A program made the translations under genes and the position numbers. A DNA stretch of 32,129 nt, from positions 1-32,129 of the forward strand of contig JAEWQC010000214.1 of assembly GCA_023399355.1 (NCBI GenBank), written 5' to 3'. Below the pieces are notes generated by a model that had not been told where the DNA came from, made no database searches, and saw only the letters and a program-made list of their open reading frames with translations. This DNA is from Bacillota bacterium (lineage in GTDB: Bacteria; Bacillota; Clostridia; Acetivibrionales; DTU013). Of this stretch, positions 7,383 through 13,662 are shown one piece after another; within the stretch, counting starts at the first letter, position 1, and each line of letters opens with the position of its first letter.

Positions 7383-8405
7383 ATGTTCAAAACGATCGGA
7401 AAAATAATTAAATATCCCAGACTTACACAGGACTACCCGAAGAAAATGATTGAATCAAGCTGTTTCATCGGGAGACCAGAGATAGATAACATGAAATGTA
7501 CTGACTGTGGAGAGTGCCTGAAGCGGTGCCCATCCGGAGCTATTGTGAAGGGGGCCGGTTCATCTCTGGTAGAAACGGGCTCAGCCAGCAGAGACAAAAG
7601 CCCTGCCGGTAGAGACGACAGCTCAGCCAGCAGAGACAAAAGCCCTGCCGGTAGAGACGACAGCTCAGCCAGCAGAGACAAAAGCCCGGCCGGTAGAGAC
7701 GAAAGCTCAGCCAGCAGAGACAAAAGCCCGGATTGTAAAAACAGCAGCTCAGCCTCTAAAGACATTGTATCTGGTGAAGTGGCAGCAGTATCCGCAAGTA
7801 TCGGTATAAATTACGATGAGTGTGTGTTTTGTGCGCTATGTGAAGATATTTGCCCTTCCGGAGCGGTAAAAATGACAAATAAGTTTGAATTGGCCGAAAG
7901 GGACAGAAATCTGTTAAGAAGCAGTACATTAATCATCAGGGAAGCTGATGTTCCAACTATTACAGAGGATGAACTGAACAACAGGCTTTCTAAAAAAATA
8001 AAGAAGATGTTCGGAAGAAGCCTCCAGATCAGGGAAGTGGATGCTGGTTCCTGCAATGGCTGCGACTACGAGATAAATGCGCTGAACAATCCGTTCAATG
8101 ATATAGAGAGGCTGGGTATCCATTTTGTTGCATCCCCAAGGCATGCCGATCTGCTGCTGGTCACCGGCACGGCTTCAAGAAACATGGAACAGGCGCTTTT
8201 AAAGACTTATGAAGCCACACCCGGGCCCAAGCTGGTGGTGGCTGTCGGTGCATGTGCCTGCAGCGGGGGTATTTTCAGAGACAGCTATGCTGCAAACAAG
8301 GGGATTGACAGCCTGGTTCCGGTGGATGTCTATATACCCGGCTGTCCGCCGAGGCCCCAGTCGATACTGTATGGAATATTGAAGGTGCTGGACCGTTTAA
8401 AGTGA
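7383..8405 (+). CDS. hyfI: Ferredoxin (2x4Fe-4S) fused to NuoB/HyfI-like small subunit
   Basis: A 340-residue fusion from the ATG at 7383, which has TTGGAGG just upstream; an in-frame TTG at 7356 lacks such a site. An N-terminal HyfH/NuoI-like ferredoxin part has C39/C42/C45/C49 (CTDCGECLKRC) and C147/C150/C153/C157 (CVFCALCEDIC). A low-complexity linker of 14-residue repeats (about 66-128, rich in Ser, Arg, Asp and Lys) separates the two cluster motifs. Residues about 190-340 are a NuoB/HyfI-like domain, with SCNGC (C224, C227), GACACSGG (C291) and PGCPPRPQSI (C321). These are all the ligands for the proximal (N2-like) 4Fe-4S cluster. It is the last gene of the operon and likely passes electrons between a soluble carrier and the HyfG-like subunit. 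Confidence 0.9.
   Translation: MFKTIGKIIKYPRLTQDYPKKMIESSCFIGRPEIDNMKCTDCGECLKRCPSGAIVKGAGSSLVETGSASRDKSPAGRDDSSASRDKSPAGRDDSSASRDKSPAGRDESSASRDKSPDCKNSSSASKDIVSGEVAAVSASIGINYDECVFCALCEDICPSGAVKMTNKFELAERDRNLLRSSTLIIREADVPTITEDELNNRLSKKIKKMFGRSLQIREVDAGSCNGCDYEINALNNPFNDIERLGIHFVASPRHADLLLVTGTASRNMEQALLKTYEATPGPKLVVAVGACACSGGIFRDSYAANKGIDSLVPVDVYIPGCPPRPQSILYGILKVLDRLK
7579..7763 (+). repeat. In-frame 42-bp tandem repeats in the hyfI-like gene
   Basis: Units at 7579-7620, 7621-7662, 7663-7704 and 7705-7746, plus a partial fifth copy starting at 7747. The first two units are identical, the third differs at a few bases and the fourth decays in its second half. Each unit encodes 14 residues (SASRDKSPAGRDDS type). 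The array lies between the two 4Fe-4S motifs of the ferredoxin domain. Confidence 0.95.
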
Positions 8406-8525
8406 ACAGCAACTGTTTCAGGAGACGGCTTAACAGCAGCGTTTTCAGGAGGCGGCTCAACAGCAGCTGTTTCAGGAGGCGGCTCAACAGCAGCTGTTTC
8501 AGGAAGCGGCTCAACAGCAGCTGTT
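8405..8525. repeat. 27-bp tandem repeats between convergent hyfI and marR
   Basis: Units at 8405-8431, 8432-8458, 8459-8485 and 8486-8512, plus a partial copy from 8513. The later copies share the palindromic core AACAGCAGCTGTT. The array fills the whole gap between the two convergent genes and runs into marR, where it encodes the last residues (NSCC and stop). No hairpin followed by a T-run is visible, so I see no conventional terminator for either operon here. Confidence 0.9.
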
Positions 8526-8951
8526 TTTAAACGCTTCCACCAGAAGTTCCAGACTCTCCAGCACCTGGAGCCTTTTATCCTCCGGGATGCAGTTGTATAA
8601 GGCGGAAAAGTGGTCATCCATGTTGGATTCTATGGTATTAAACTGCCTGATTCCCTTTTCCGTCAGCGTAATATTTACATATCTTCTATCTGCAGGATCC
8701 AGCTCTCGTTTCGCATATTCACTTGTCACCAGGTTGTTTACGGTCCGGCTCATGGTGCTGTTGTCCAGATTCAACAGATTGGCGAGATCGATCAGTGAAA
8801 TCTTACCTGCCCGTCCGATTTCCACAATAGCATGACACTGAGCCATTGTTATACTGCAGCAGGCCATTTCGCTGTCATTGAGCACGCCCATCTTTCTTTC
8901 CAGAAGTCTGATACTTTCCCGAAGCTTTTTTTCCTCTTCTTTCGTATTCAT
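8511..8951 (-). CDS. Cysteine-rich MarR-family transcriptional regulator
   Basis: A 146-residue winged-helix regulator of the MarR family. The DNA-binding region is clear: LIDLANLLNLDNSTMSRTVN (about 53-72) as the helix-turn-helix, followed by the wing containing ELDPADRRYVNITLTEKG. It has an unusual cysteine set: CC at 31-32, C39 in the SITMAQCH segment, C121, and CC as the final two residues. A metal- or thiol-sensing role is therefore plausible but unproven. A GGAGGG ribosome site precedes the ATG. It is the third gene after hgcA and hgcB (45-bp gap from hgcB) and probably controls that operon through the palindrome at 10634-10656. The last codons lie in the 27-bp repeat array, so the terminal CC may be a product of repeat invasion. 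Confidence 0.9.
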   Translation of the reverse strand: MNTKEEEKKLRESIRLLERKMGVLNDSEMACCSITMAQCHAIVEIGRAGKISLIDLANLLNLDNSTMSRTVNNLVTSEYAKRELDPADRRYVNITLTEKGIRQFNTIESNMDDHFSALYNCIPEDKRLQVLESLELLVEAFKNSCC

Positions 8952-8996
8952 CCGAACCCTCCGCTTTTATTGTTCATGTGAAGCATGCTAAATTGC

Positions 8997-9332
8997 CTAA
9001 CAGCAGGTACTCTTTGAATTTGAACGACCCCCGGAATCCGTGCAGCCACTATCGGAATCGGAGCATCCGCAGGTCGGCTCGCTTCCGGTCAGCAGTCCTT
9101 TTATAATCGCAGCAGCACAGCCGACCCCCGGTTTCACGCTTAATGCAGAGGAAGGGCAGTTCAGTGCACAAGCTCCGCATTCCATACAGGCATTGATATC
9201 CACGATTTCAACCTTGCCCGAGGTGACATACAGGACATTATGAGGGCAAACCCTGGTACAAATTCCGCAGCCGGTGCATTTTGCAGAATCCAGCTTCAAG
9301 GTGGCGGTGTCTTTCAAATATCTATGTTTCAT
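8997..9332 (-). CDS. hgcB: HgcB, ferredoxin-like mercury methylation protein
   Basis: A 111-residue ferredoxin with C19/C22/C25/C29 (CTGCGICTRVC) and C49/C52/C55/C59 (CMECGACALNC), the second matching the HgcB signature. HgcB is thought to reduce the HgcA corrinoid during methylmercury synthesis. The single conserved Cys after the clusters (C72, in PGVGCAAAI) and a vicinal Cys pair at the very C-terminus (C110-C111) are both present, as known for functional HgcB. The tail between them is longer and richer in Ser, Gly and Cys than I would expect (CGCSDSDSGC near 88-97). It lies 73 bp downstream of hgcA. Two 20-bp repeats encoding 7-codon mini-ORFs directly precede its start. Confidence 0.96.
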   Translation of the reverse strand: MKHRYLKDTATLKLDSAKCTGCGICTRVCPHNVLYVTSGKVEIVDINACMECGACALNCPSSALSVKPGVGCAAAIIKGLLTGSEPTCGCSDSDSGCTDSGGRSNSKSTCC

Positions 9333-9372
9333 TTAGGAACCCTCTCTTTCATTTAAGAATCTTCTCTTTCAT
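9313..9372 (-). repeat. 20-bp tandem repeats forming two overlapping mini-ORFs before hgcB
   Basis: Reading the - strand, units at 9372-9353 and 9352-9333 each begin ATGAAAGAG and end AA, and the hgcB start (9332-9313, ATGAAACATAG...) aligns as a third, diverged unit. The first two encode MKEKILK and MKERVPK, each ending in a TGA that overlaps the next ATG (ATGA). Translation could therefore pass by termination-reinitiation from one mini-ORF to the next and into hgcB, whose own first residues are MKHRYLK. GAGAGGG within the second unit is a reasonable ribosome site for hgcB. Confidence 0.8.
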
Positions 9373-9405
9373 TTTATAAGGTTATGGACTCTTCTGATTC
9401 AATAG

Positions 9406-10560
9406 TCAGGGATTGAATATCATCACCGCCAACTGCAGCAGGATGCCCAAACCCAGAGATATCATCATGAGTGGCAGTGCGACTTCCATTTCACGTTTAA
9501 CACCTGAAAAGGAAGTGTAGGTGGAGCAACCGGTGAAGTTCATTGCGAGATAAGATGAGACAGCAGGAAGGGCAAGCAGGTAGGAAGCAGCTGTAAACCA
9601 GCTGAATCCAGGAGCATTGGGGAAGCCATTCAGCAACAGTACGCCTGCCACCCATAGCAGGCCAAGCAGCCAGCCCTTGAAAGAAAACGCCCTTCCCGGT
9701 ATGTAAGGCAGTAAAACGGGAGTAAGTACCGCACCCGTGAAAATTGTCCCCAGTATGGCGTAGAAATCTATTATCCCGAAGTGTCCCAGCCCGGTCAGAT
9801 TCAAGATGAAAAGGACACCGAAAAGAATCAGCAGCGGTTTGAAAGCGTTTACAAATTCCAGAGGGGTCAGCACCAGGCGATCGATCACAGTGAACCTGAC
9901 AGTCCGCATCTCCTTATCCGCTGTCATGTTATTCTGCAGAAAAGCCTTGATATCACTGGCTCTGACGGGTCCGTAAACAACCTTGAAGCCGGACTGCTTC
10001 GCCACTTCGTGTGCCGATATGCCCGGCGCACCAAGCTGCGGCAAAATAACGGTCCTGTGGGATACGATCGTTCCAAGGCATACCATGGCAATCCTGTTCA
10101 CCAGCTCTTTGGTTCCAAAAGTTCCTTTTCCTGCGGCACACCAGACATTGATGCCTTTTGTGTCCAGAACCAGCAGCCAGGCATTCAGATCTGAAAGCTC
10201 CATTCGAAGACTGTCGAAGGTCATTTTATAATTGGCTGTTACAAGAACGGGAGAAGTATCGTCCGGATTTCCAATACAGTATATCCCCGGGTCAACTTTG
10301 TAATTATCCCTGTTGATTCCAAAACGTGCTTTTATCGAACCCAACAGATCGGAAAAAGCCAGATCGGCAGATACCTGCTGAACTTCCCCTGCAGCGGTGG
10401 CAATACTGCCGCTTACCCACGAGGCGTCCTTCGAATATCTCATCCGGATGACCGGACCGCACCCGCTGTTCTCTTTACAGGAAGCTGTTCCGCCCGCACT
10501 GCCGCCGCAGCAGCTTGCAGAAGAGGAAGAGGCCGGAATTTTCAACTTTACTTTGTCCAT
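9406..10560 (-). CDS. hgcA: HgcA, corrinoid-dependent mercury methyltransferase
   Basis: A 384-residue protein with the diagnostic HgcA motif NVWCAAGK at residues 138-145. Cys141 is the predicted lower-axial cobalt ligand in the cap helix. The N-terminal half is a corrinoid-binding domain related to the corrinoid iron-sulfur protein of the acetyl-CoA pathway. The C-terminal half (from about residue 230) holds about five hydrophobic segments, as in HgcA and unlike acetyl-CoA pathway proteins. HgcA transfers a methyl group to Hg(II), with HgcB as partner. An N-terminal extension rich in Ser, Gly and Cys (CCGG at 17-20, C28, C34) may bind metal. The ATG has GAGGA about 7 bp upstream. It is the first gene of hgcA-hgcB-marR, preceded by a palindrome and a promoter-like sequence. 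Confidence 0.97.
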   Translation of the reverse strand: MDKVKLKIPASSSSASCCGGSAGGTASCKENSGCGPVIRMRYSKDASWVSGSIATAAGEVQQVSADLAFSDLLGSIKARFGINRDNYKVDPGIYCIGNPDDTSPVLVTANYKMTFDSLRMELSDLNAWLLVLDTKGINVWCAAGKGTFGTKELVNRIAMVCLGTIVSHRTVILPQLGAPGISAHEVAKQSGFKVVYGPVRASDIKAFLQNNMTADKEMRTVRFTVIDRLVLTPLEFVNAFKPLLILFGVLFILNLTGLGHFGIIDFYAILGTIFTGAVLTPVLLPYIPGRAFSFKGWLLGLLWVAGVLLLNGFPNAPGFSWFTAASYLLALPAVSSYLAMNFTGCSTYTSFSGVKREMEVALPLMMISLGLGILLQLAVMIFNP

Positions 10561-10599
10561 ACATTTTTCCTCGCTTCAACAATTTATTATTTCAAAATT

Positions 10600-10628
10600 A
10601 TTATATTATACGAATACAATAATTGCAA
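10600..10628 (-). promoter_or_regulatory. Candidate hgcA promoter
   Basis: On the - strand, TTGCAA (10628-10623), a 17-bp spacer and TATAAT (10605-10600) form a sigma-A-like promoter about 40 bp before the hgcA start. An overlapping TATAAT at 10610-10605 is an alternative -10. Assigned by eye. Confidence 0.5.
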
Positions 10629-10633
10629 TATAA

Positions 10634-10656
10634 AATAGTTGCGATATACAACTATT
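10634..10656. promoter_or_regulatory. MarR-type operator palindrome upstream of hgcA
   Basis: AATAGTTG (10634-10641) and CAACTATT (10649-10656) are perfect 8-bp inverted arms around a 7-bp AT-rich centre. Size and AT-rich symmetry suit a MarR dimer site. It lies 5 bp upstream of the candidate -35 of hgcA, in the region shared with the divergent gene at 10815. A nearby string TTGCAATATA (10623-10632) resembles a half-site. The MarR encoded at the end of the hgc operon is the natural candidate ligand; this is inference. Confidence 0.55.
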
Positions 10657-10814
10657 ATCTCCAAATAAAGCCCACTTCAAAGCATGCGGTTACAACCTTG
10701 ATGAAGCAGGAATCCACCAAATTGCCAATTGTGTGAATAAGAGGGGAGATTCAATTGCATAATATGAGTTATGTGTAAAATAGGGTCTTAGGAAAAAAAT
10801 TAAAGGAGTGCGTC

Positions 10815-11114
10815 GTGGAACAGTTATATATCGGTATAGCCTTAATATCCCTCATTTTTGCAGGGGCGACAATTCTTCTGGGGGGAAGACGCATTAAAAG
10901 GGTCCTTCTGAAATATATCCCGGCGATGATCGCCTTCGCTGCTACGCTCGCACTGGTTATAAAAACCGCCATGTCTGCACGGGAAGGTTTTGAGAGCCTT
11001 GGATACGCCATACTGGCTATGATAGCGGCAGTCATATTTCTAGTATCGGTCATAACTGCGATTACAGTTGAGATAGTGAACCGGAGGCGCAAACGCCGCC
11101 AGTCAGAATCTTAG
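10815..11114 (+). CDS. Small membrane protein, function unknown
   Basis: A 99-residue protein starting with GTG, which has AAAGGAG 6 bp upstream. Three hydrophobic segments are visible (about residues 5-22, 33-50 and 65-88), followed by a strongly basic tail (RRRKRRQ). I recognise no family. It is transcribed divergently from hgcA across a 254-bp gap that contains the palindrome and ends convergently with the small germination gene, overlapping it by 12 bp. The position could mean shared control with hgcA, but nothing in the protein points to mercury or corrinoids. Confidence 0.75.
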   Translation: MEQLYIGIALISLIFAGATILLGGRRIKRVLLKYIPAMIAFAATLALVIKTAMSAREGFESLGYAILAMIAAVIFLVSVITAITVEIVNRRRKRRQSES

Positions 11115-11270
11115 CAGCAAAACATAGGTAGGAATGACCAAATTCAACAGGGATAACAGAATTGTACCGAATGCAGCCAGTTTGTTTTTTTCTTTTTTTA
11201 TGAGAAATATCCCATAACTGAATGTGTGATAACTTACCGCAAGTAAAAACAGTATTAATAAGTAGATCAT
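11103..11270 (-). CDS. Small two-helix membrane protein, candidate germinant receptor D subunit
   Basis: A 55-residue ORF starting ATG (11270-11268), 3 bp after the gerC stop, with AAAGGAG inside the last gerC codons as ribosome site. Two hydrophobic helices (about residues 2-22 and 32-53) flank a short basic loop (KKEKNK). Some Bacillus and Clostridium ger operons carry a small two-helix D protein that modulates receptor function. Position, size and topology match that role; sequence identity to known D subunits cannot be judged here. Its 3' end overlaps the convergent gene at 10815-11114 by 12 bp. Confidence 0.7.
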   Translation of the reverse strand: MIYLLILFLLAVSYHTFSYGIFLIKKEKNKLAAFGTILLSLLNLVIPTYVLLLRF

Positions 11271-11273
11271 TCC

Positions 11274-12569
11274 CTAGTCTCCTTTGCCGGAACTGTCGAA
11301 TAAGGGGGAAGAATGGAATATCAGTCCCGTCCTCCTGACTTTTACATCCAGCGAGATATTTACAACCGCCTCGGGATAATGCGAAAGCCAATTATACGAT
11401 TCAAACTTACCTATTGTTGAAAAATTGCCGGCTATCCATTCTCCGAATCCGAATATATCCGTATGGAGTTCTTTTTGAGTCTTTTTTACGGTCTTATTCA
11501 TACAGTCCAGAAGATACTCCCTAATCTGGCTTTCAAGATCGGACTGGTTGGAAAGCTGTTCATAATCAAAACGGCTTTGAATAGCATAGACTTCGGATTC
11601 CAGCCGCACATTCACATCGATATGGGGCTTTCCTCCTTTGAAATACGCCCTGAATCTGGTTCCCCTGCTTTTATGGATATCGAATATAATTGCTCTGTCG
11701 GGACTGTGTTTGTCGGGTAAGGAAAACCTTCCGCCATTGTACTTGCCCATGATCATCATATAACATGCGGTTTCATGAGGGTCCATGCTTCCGACCATTT
11801 TACCCCCGTCAAAAACAGCCAGCCCTGCCAGTTCTATTTTCGACACGCCGGACATTGGCAGTTCACCGGGGGTCAGGTTTCCATGATCCATTAGTGATTT
11901 GGATTCAGCAGGCTTATCATATGGTTGTTCCAAATTATTCACTCCGCCATAAAGAGCAATGGGGCTTCGGTAAGGAGAAAACATGCCAGCATAGAACTTG
12001 GTAAATCTTGCATCCGGAAAAAAGCCCGAAGTGCTTGATTGCATCAGATGTAATTCAATTTGTTTCGACAGGCTGTCGCCTATAGTGCTTTCATTGGCTT
12101 TGATGAAGTCTTCCGCTGTGCCCCTTGCCACTACGATTGCCGAACTGCCGCGCGTTTCTCTGAAACGGTCGAGTCCTGAGATATAGGTGTCGATGCCTTC
12201 TCTGGCAAATTCTTCTGAAAAAATGTACCATTTCGTATGCACTAAAGAAATTCTTCTTGAAACTCCGGCGTTTAGCATATCGACGGCCTCAAGCATCGTG
12301 GGCGCTTCAATGGTGGTTACATTGCTGCCGGATTGTGCATTCTTGCCTTTTGACCCTTCAGGTTCTTTTTGACTGGATCCTCCGCTGTTACCGCCGATCT
12401 TATATATCGGGTATTGTACCGTAAGGCGTACTTTACTGTAAGTTCCCTTATCCACTCCGACAGAAAGGGCATAGACCAGATCATCGATTTCCCGGCTGTC
12501 AAAACAACCTGTCAATGCAGTTATAATTAAGGATAGAATGAGAAACAGGATTATATTCCTTTTATGCAT
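11274..12569 (-). CDS. GerC-family spore germination lipoprotein
   Basis: A 431-residue Ger(x)C family protein, the lipoprotein C subunit of a nutrient germinant receptor in the spore inner membrane. The N-terminus has a lipoprotein signal with lipobox LTGC (Cys22), followed by FDSREIDDL, typical of the family. A Gly/Ser/Lys-rich segment at about residues 63-84 is low-complexity. I place the start at the ATG at 12569, not at an in-frame TTG 36 bp upstream, because the ATG overlaps the gerB stop as ATGCATAA (8 bp) and the signal peptide then begins properly. Translation is likely coupled to gerB. Confidence 0.93.
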   Translation of the reverse strand: MHKRNIILFLILSLIITALTGCFDSREIDDLVYALSVGVDKGTYSKVRLTVQYPIYKIGGNSGGSSQKEPEGSKGKNAQSGSNVTTIEAPTMLEAVDMLNAGVSRRISLVHTKWYIFSEEFAREGIDTYISGLDRFRETRGSSAIVVARGTAEDFIKANESTIGDSLSKQIELHLMQSSTSGFFPDARFTKFYAGMFSPYRSPIALYGGVNNLEQPYDKPAESKSLMDHGNLTPGELPMSGVSKIELAGLAVFDGGKMVGSMDPHETACYMMIMGKYNGGRFSLPDKHSPDRAIIFDIHKSRGTRFRAYFKGGKPHIDVNVRLESEVYAIQSRFDYEQLSNQSDLESQIREYLLDCMNKTVKKTQKELHTDIFGFGEWIAGNFSTIGKFESYNWLSHYPEAVVNISLDVKVRRTGLIFHSSPLFDSSGKGD

Positions 12570-13662
12570 TCTCTGCACGCCCCTTTTTTCTAAAAATAAC
12601 TGCAATCAGCAGTACCAGGACTGCCGGCACATAAATGACAAGCATGCTGTACTGCCTCAGAAAAGCGATATTTACCTGTGAAACGACCTGCATGCTGTCC
12701 GGCAGTATGGCTACGATGAAAACGAGTATGGCAAAAGGGATCAGAAGCGGCTTGTGGTCTTTTATTGTAAAGATCTTGCTGTATATCAGCATACTGAAGT
12801 AATAGGAGGCTGTCGTGGATAGGACAGATGAAATGACCCAGGCAAAAAGGAAGATGGATTCCACTCTTTCTATGAACCTGTTAAAATAGATGGATCTGGA
12901 AAGCTCGAAAATGCCGGAAATATTTTCACTTCCAATGGCATAGCCAAAAGTCATCAGATAGCAGAGCAGGGATATCATGAAGACCGCACCTGTTATCAGA
13001 ATACTGTACATCCCTATTTTTTTATAAAATTCATGCCCTCCTACCGCATTGACAGCAAGACCCAACAGGATAAATTCGAAATAAGCGGAGCTTCTCATGA
13101 AACCGTACTCCACGGTGGTAACGGGACCATAACCCCAATAGGGTTTCAACAGGTTTACATCATAGGAGGGCGCAGCCAATAATAAAATCAAACCGAGAGC
13201 GATGATTGTCGGAATAAAGCACAGCACACATATACGTGCCAGAGTTTGAAGTCCGTGATAACTTATAATAATTGAAACGGACAGAAAGGTGATTATGACA
13301 ACGCTTGTGGGTGTGAAGGGCAGGTTGTATACCTTGATCATCTCAACGAATTCTCTCAAAGTGGAACCGGCATTGAAAACGATAAAACCACAGATTACCA
13401 ACAGGACTGGTTTGCCCAACCATTTTCCAAGAACTGTTTCATAAATATGAATGATATCCTTGCCGGGGAAACGCTTGAGCAACAGGTAGATGAACAGGAA
13501 GAAAACAAGCGTGACCAGACAGGATATAAGTGTTACATACCAGGCTGCAGTACCTGTCTGATAGACGATACCTCCTACACTCGTAAAGAAAATTTTGTTG
13601 ATCATGACCAAAGAGGTGAAGCATATGGCTTCATAGGTGCCGATTTTCCCTTCACTGTTCAT
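12562..13662 (-). CDS. GerB-family spore germination permease
   Basis: A 366-residue membrane protein of the GerB family, distantly related to amino acid permeases (APC superfamily), with about ten hydrophobic segments. It is the B subunit of the germinant receptor and is thought to take part in germinant recognition. Its first residues, MNSEGKIGTYEAICF, match the usual GerB beginning. The start at 13662 overlaps the gerA stop by 11 bp (ATGAACAGTGA), which supports it over upstream in-frame codons that would lie deep inside gerA. Confidence 0.93.
   Translation of the reverse strand: MNSEGKIGTYEAICFTSLVMINKIFFTSVGGIVYQTGTAAWYVTLISCLVTLVFFLFIYLLLKRFPGKDIIHIYETVLGKWLGKPVLLVICGFIVFNAGSTLREFVEMIKVYNLPFTPTSVVIITFLSVSIIISYHGLQTLARICVLCFIPTIIALGLILLLAAPSYDVNLLKPYWGYGPVTTVEYGFMRSSAYFEFILLGLAVNAVGGHEFYKKIGMYSILITGAVFMISLLCYLMTFGYAIGSENISGIFELSRSIYFNRFIERVESIFLFAWVISSVLSTTASYYFSMLIYSKIFTIKDHKPLLIPFAILVFIVAILPDSMQVVSQVNIAFLRQYSMLVIYVPAVLVLLIAVIFRKKGRAENA

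Noticed and set aside
7579..7763. CRISPR-like array
   Set aside because: The 42-bp units are directly adjacent without unique spacers and lie in frame inside a gene; the other arrays (23, 27 and 20 bp) also lack spacers.
7433..7765. Antisense ORF with LLSLLAELSSLPAG repeats
   Set aside because: It is the complement of the 42-bp in-frame repeats of the hyfI-like gene, has no ribosome site and no independent family resemblance.
8330..8617. Minus-strand ORF with PPPETAAVE repeats
   Set aside because: It is another frame through the marR end and the 27-bp repeats; marR is clear in its own frame, and this ORF has no support apart from the repeat.
9781..10194. Plus-strand ORF of 137 codons across hgcA
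   Set aside because: A shadow of hgcA on the other strand; no ribosome site, composition not protein-like.
9406..10560. Acetyl-CoA pathway corrinoid protein (CFeSP)
   Set aside because: The NVWCAAGK motif, the membrane C-terminus and the adjacent hgcB identify HgcA instead.
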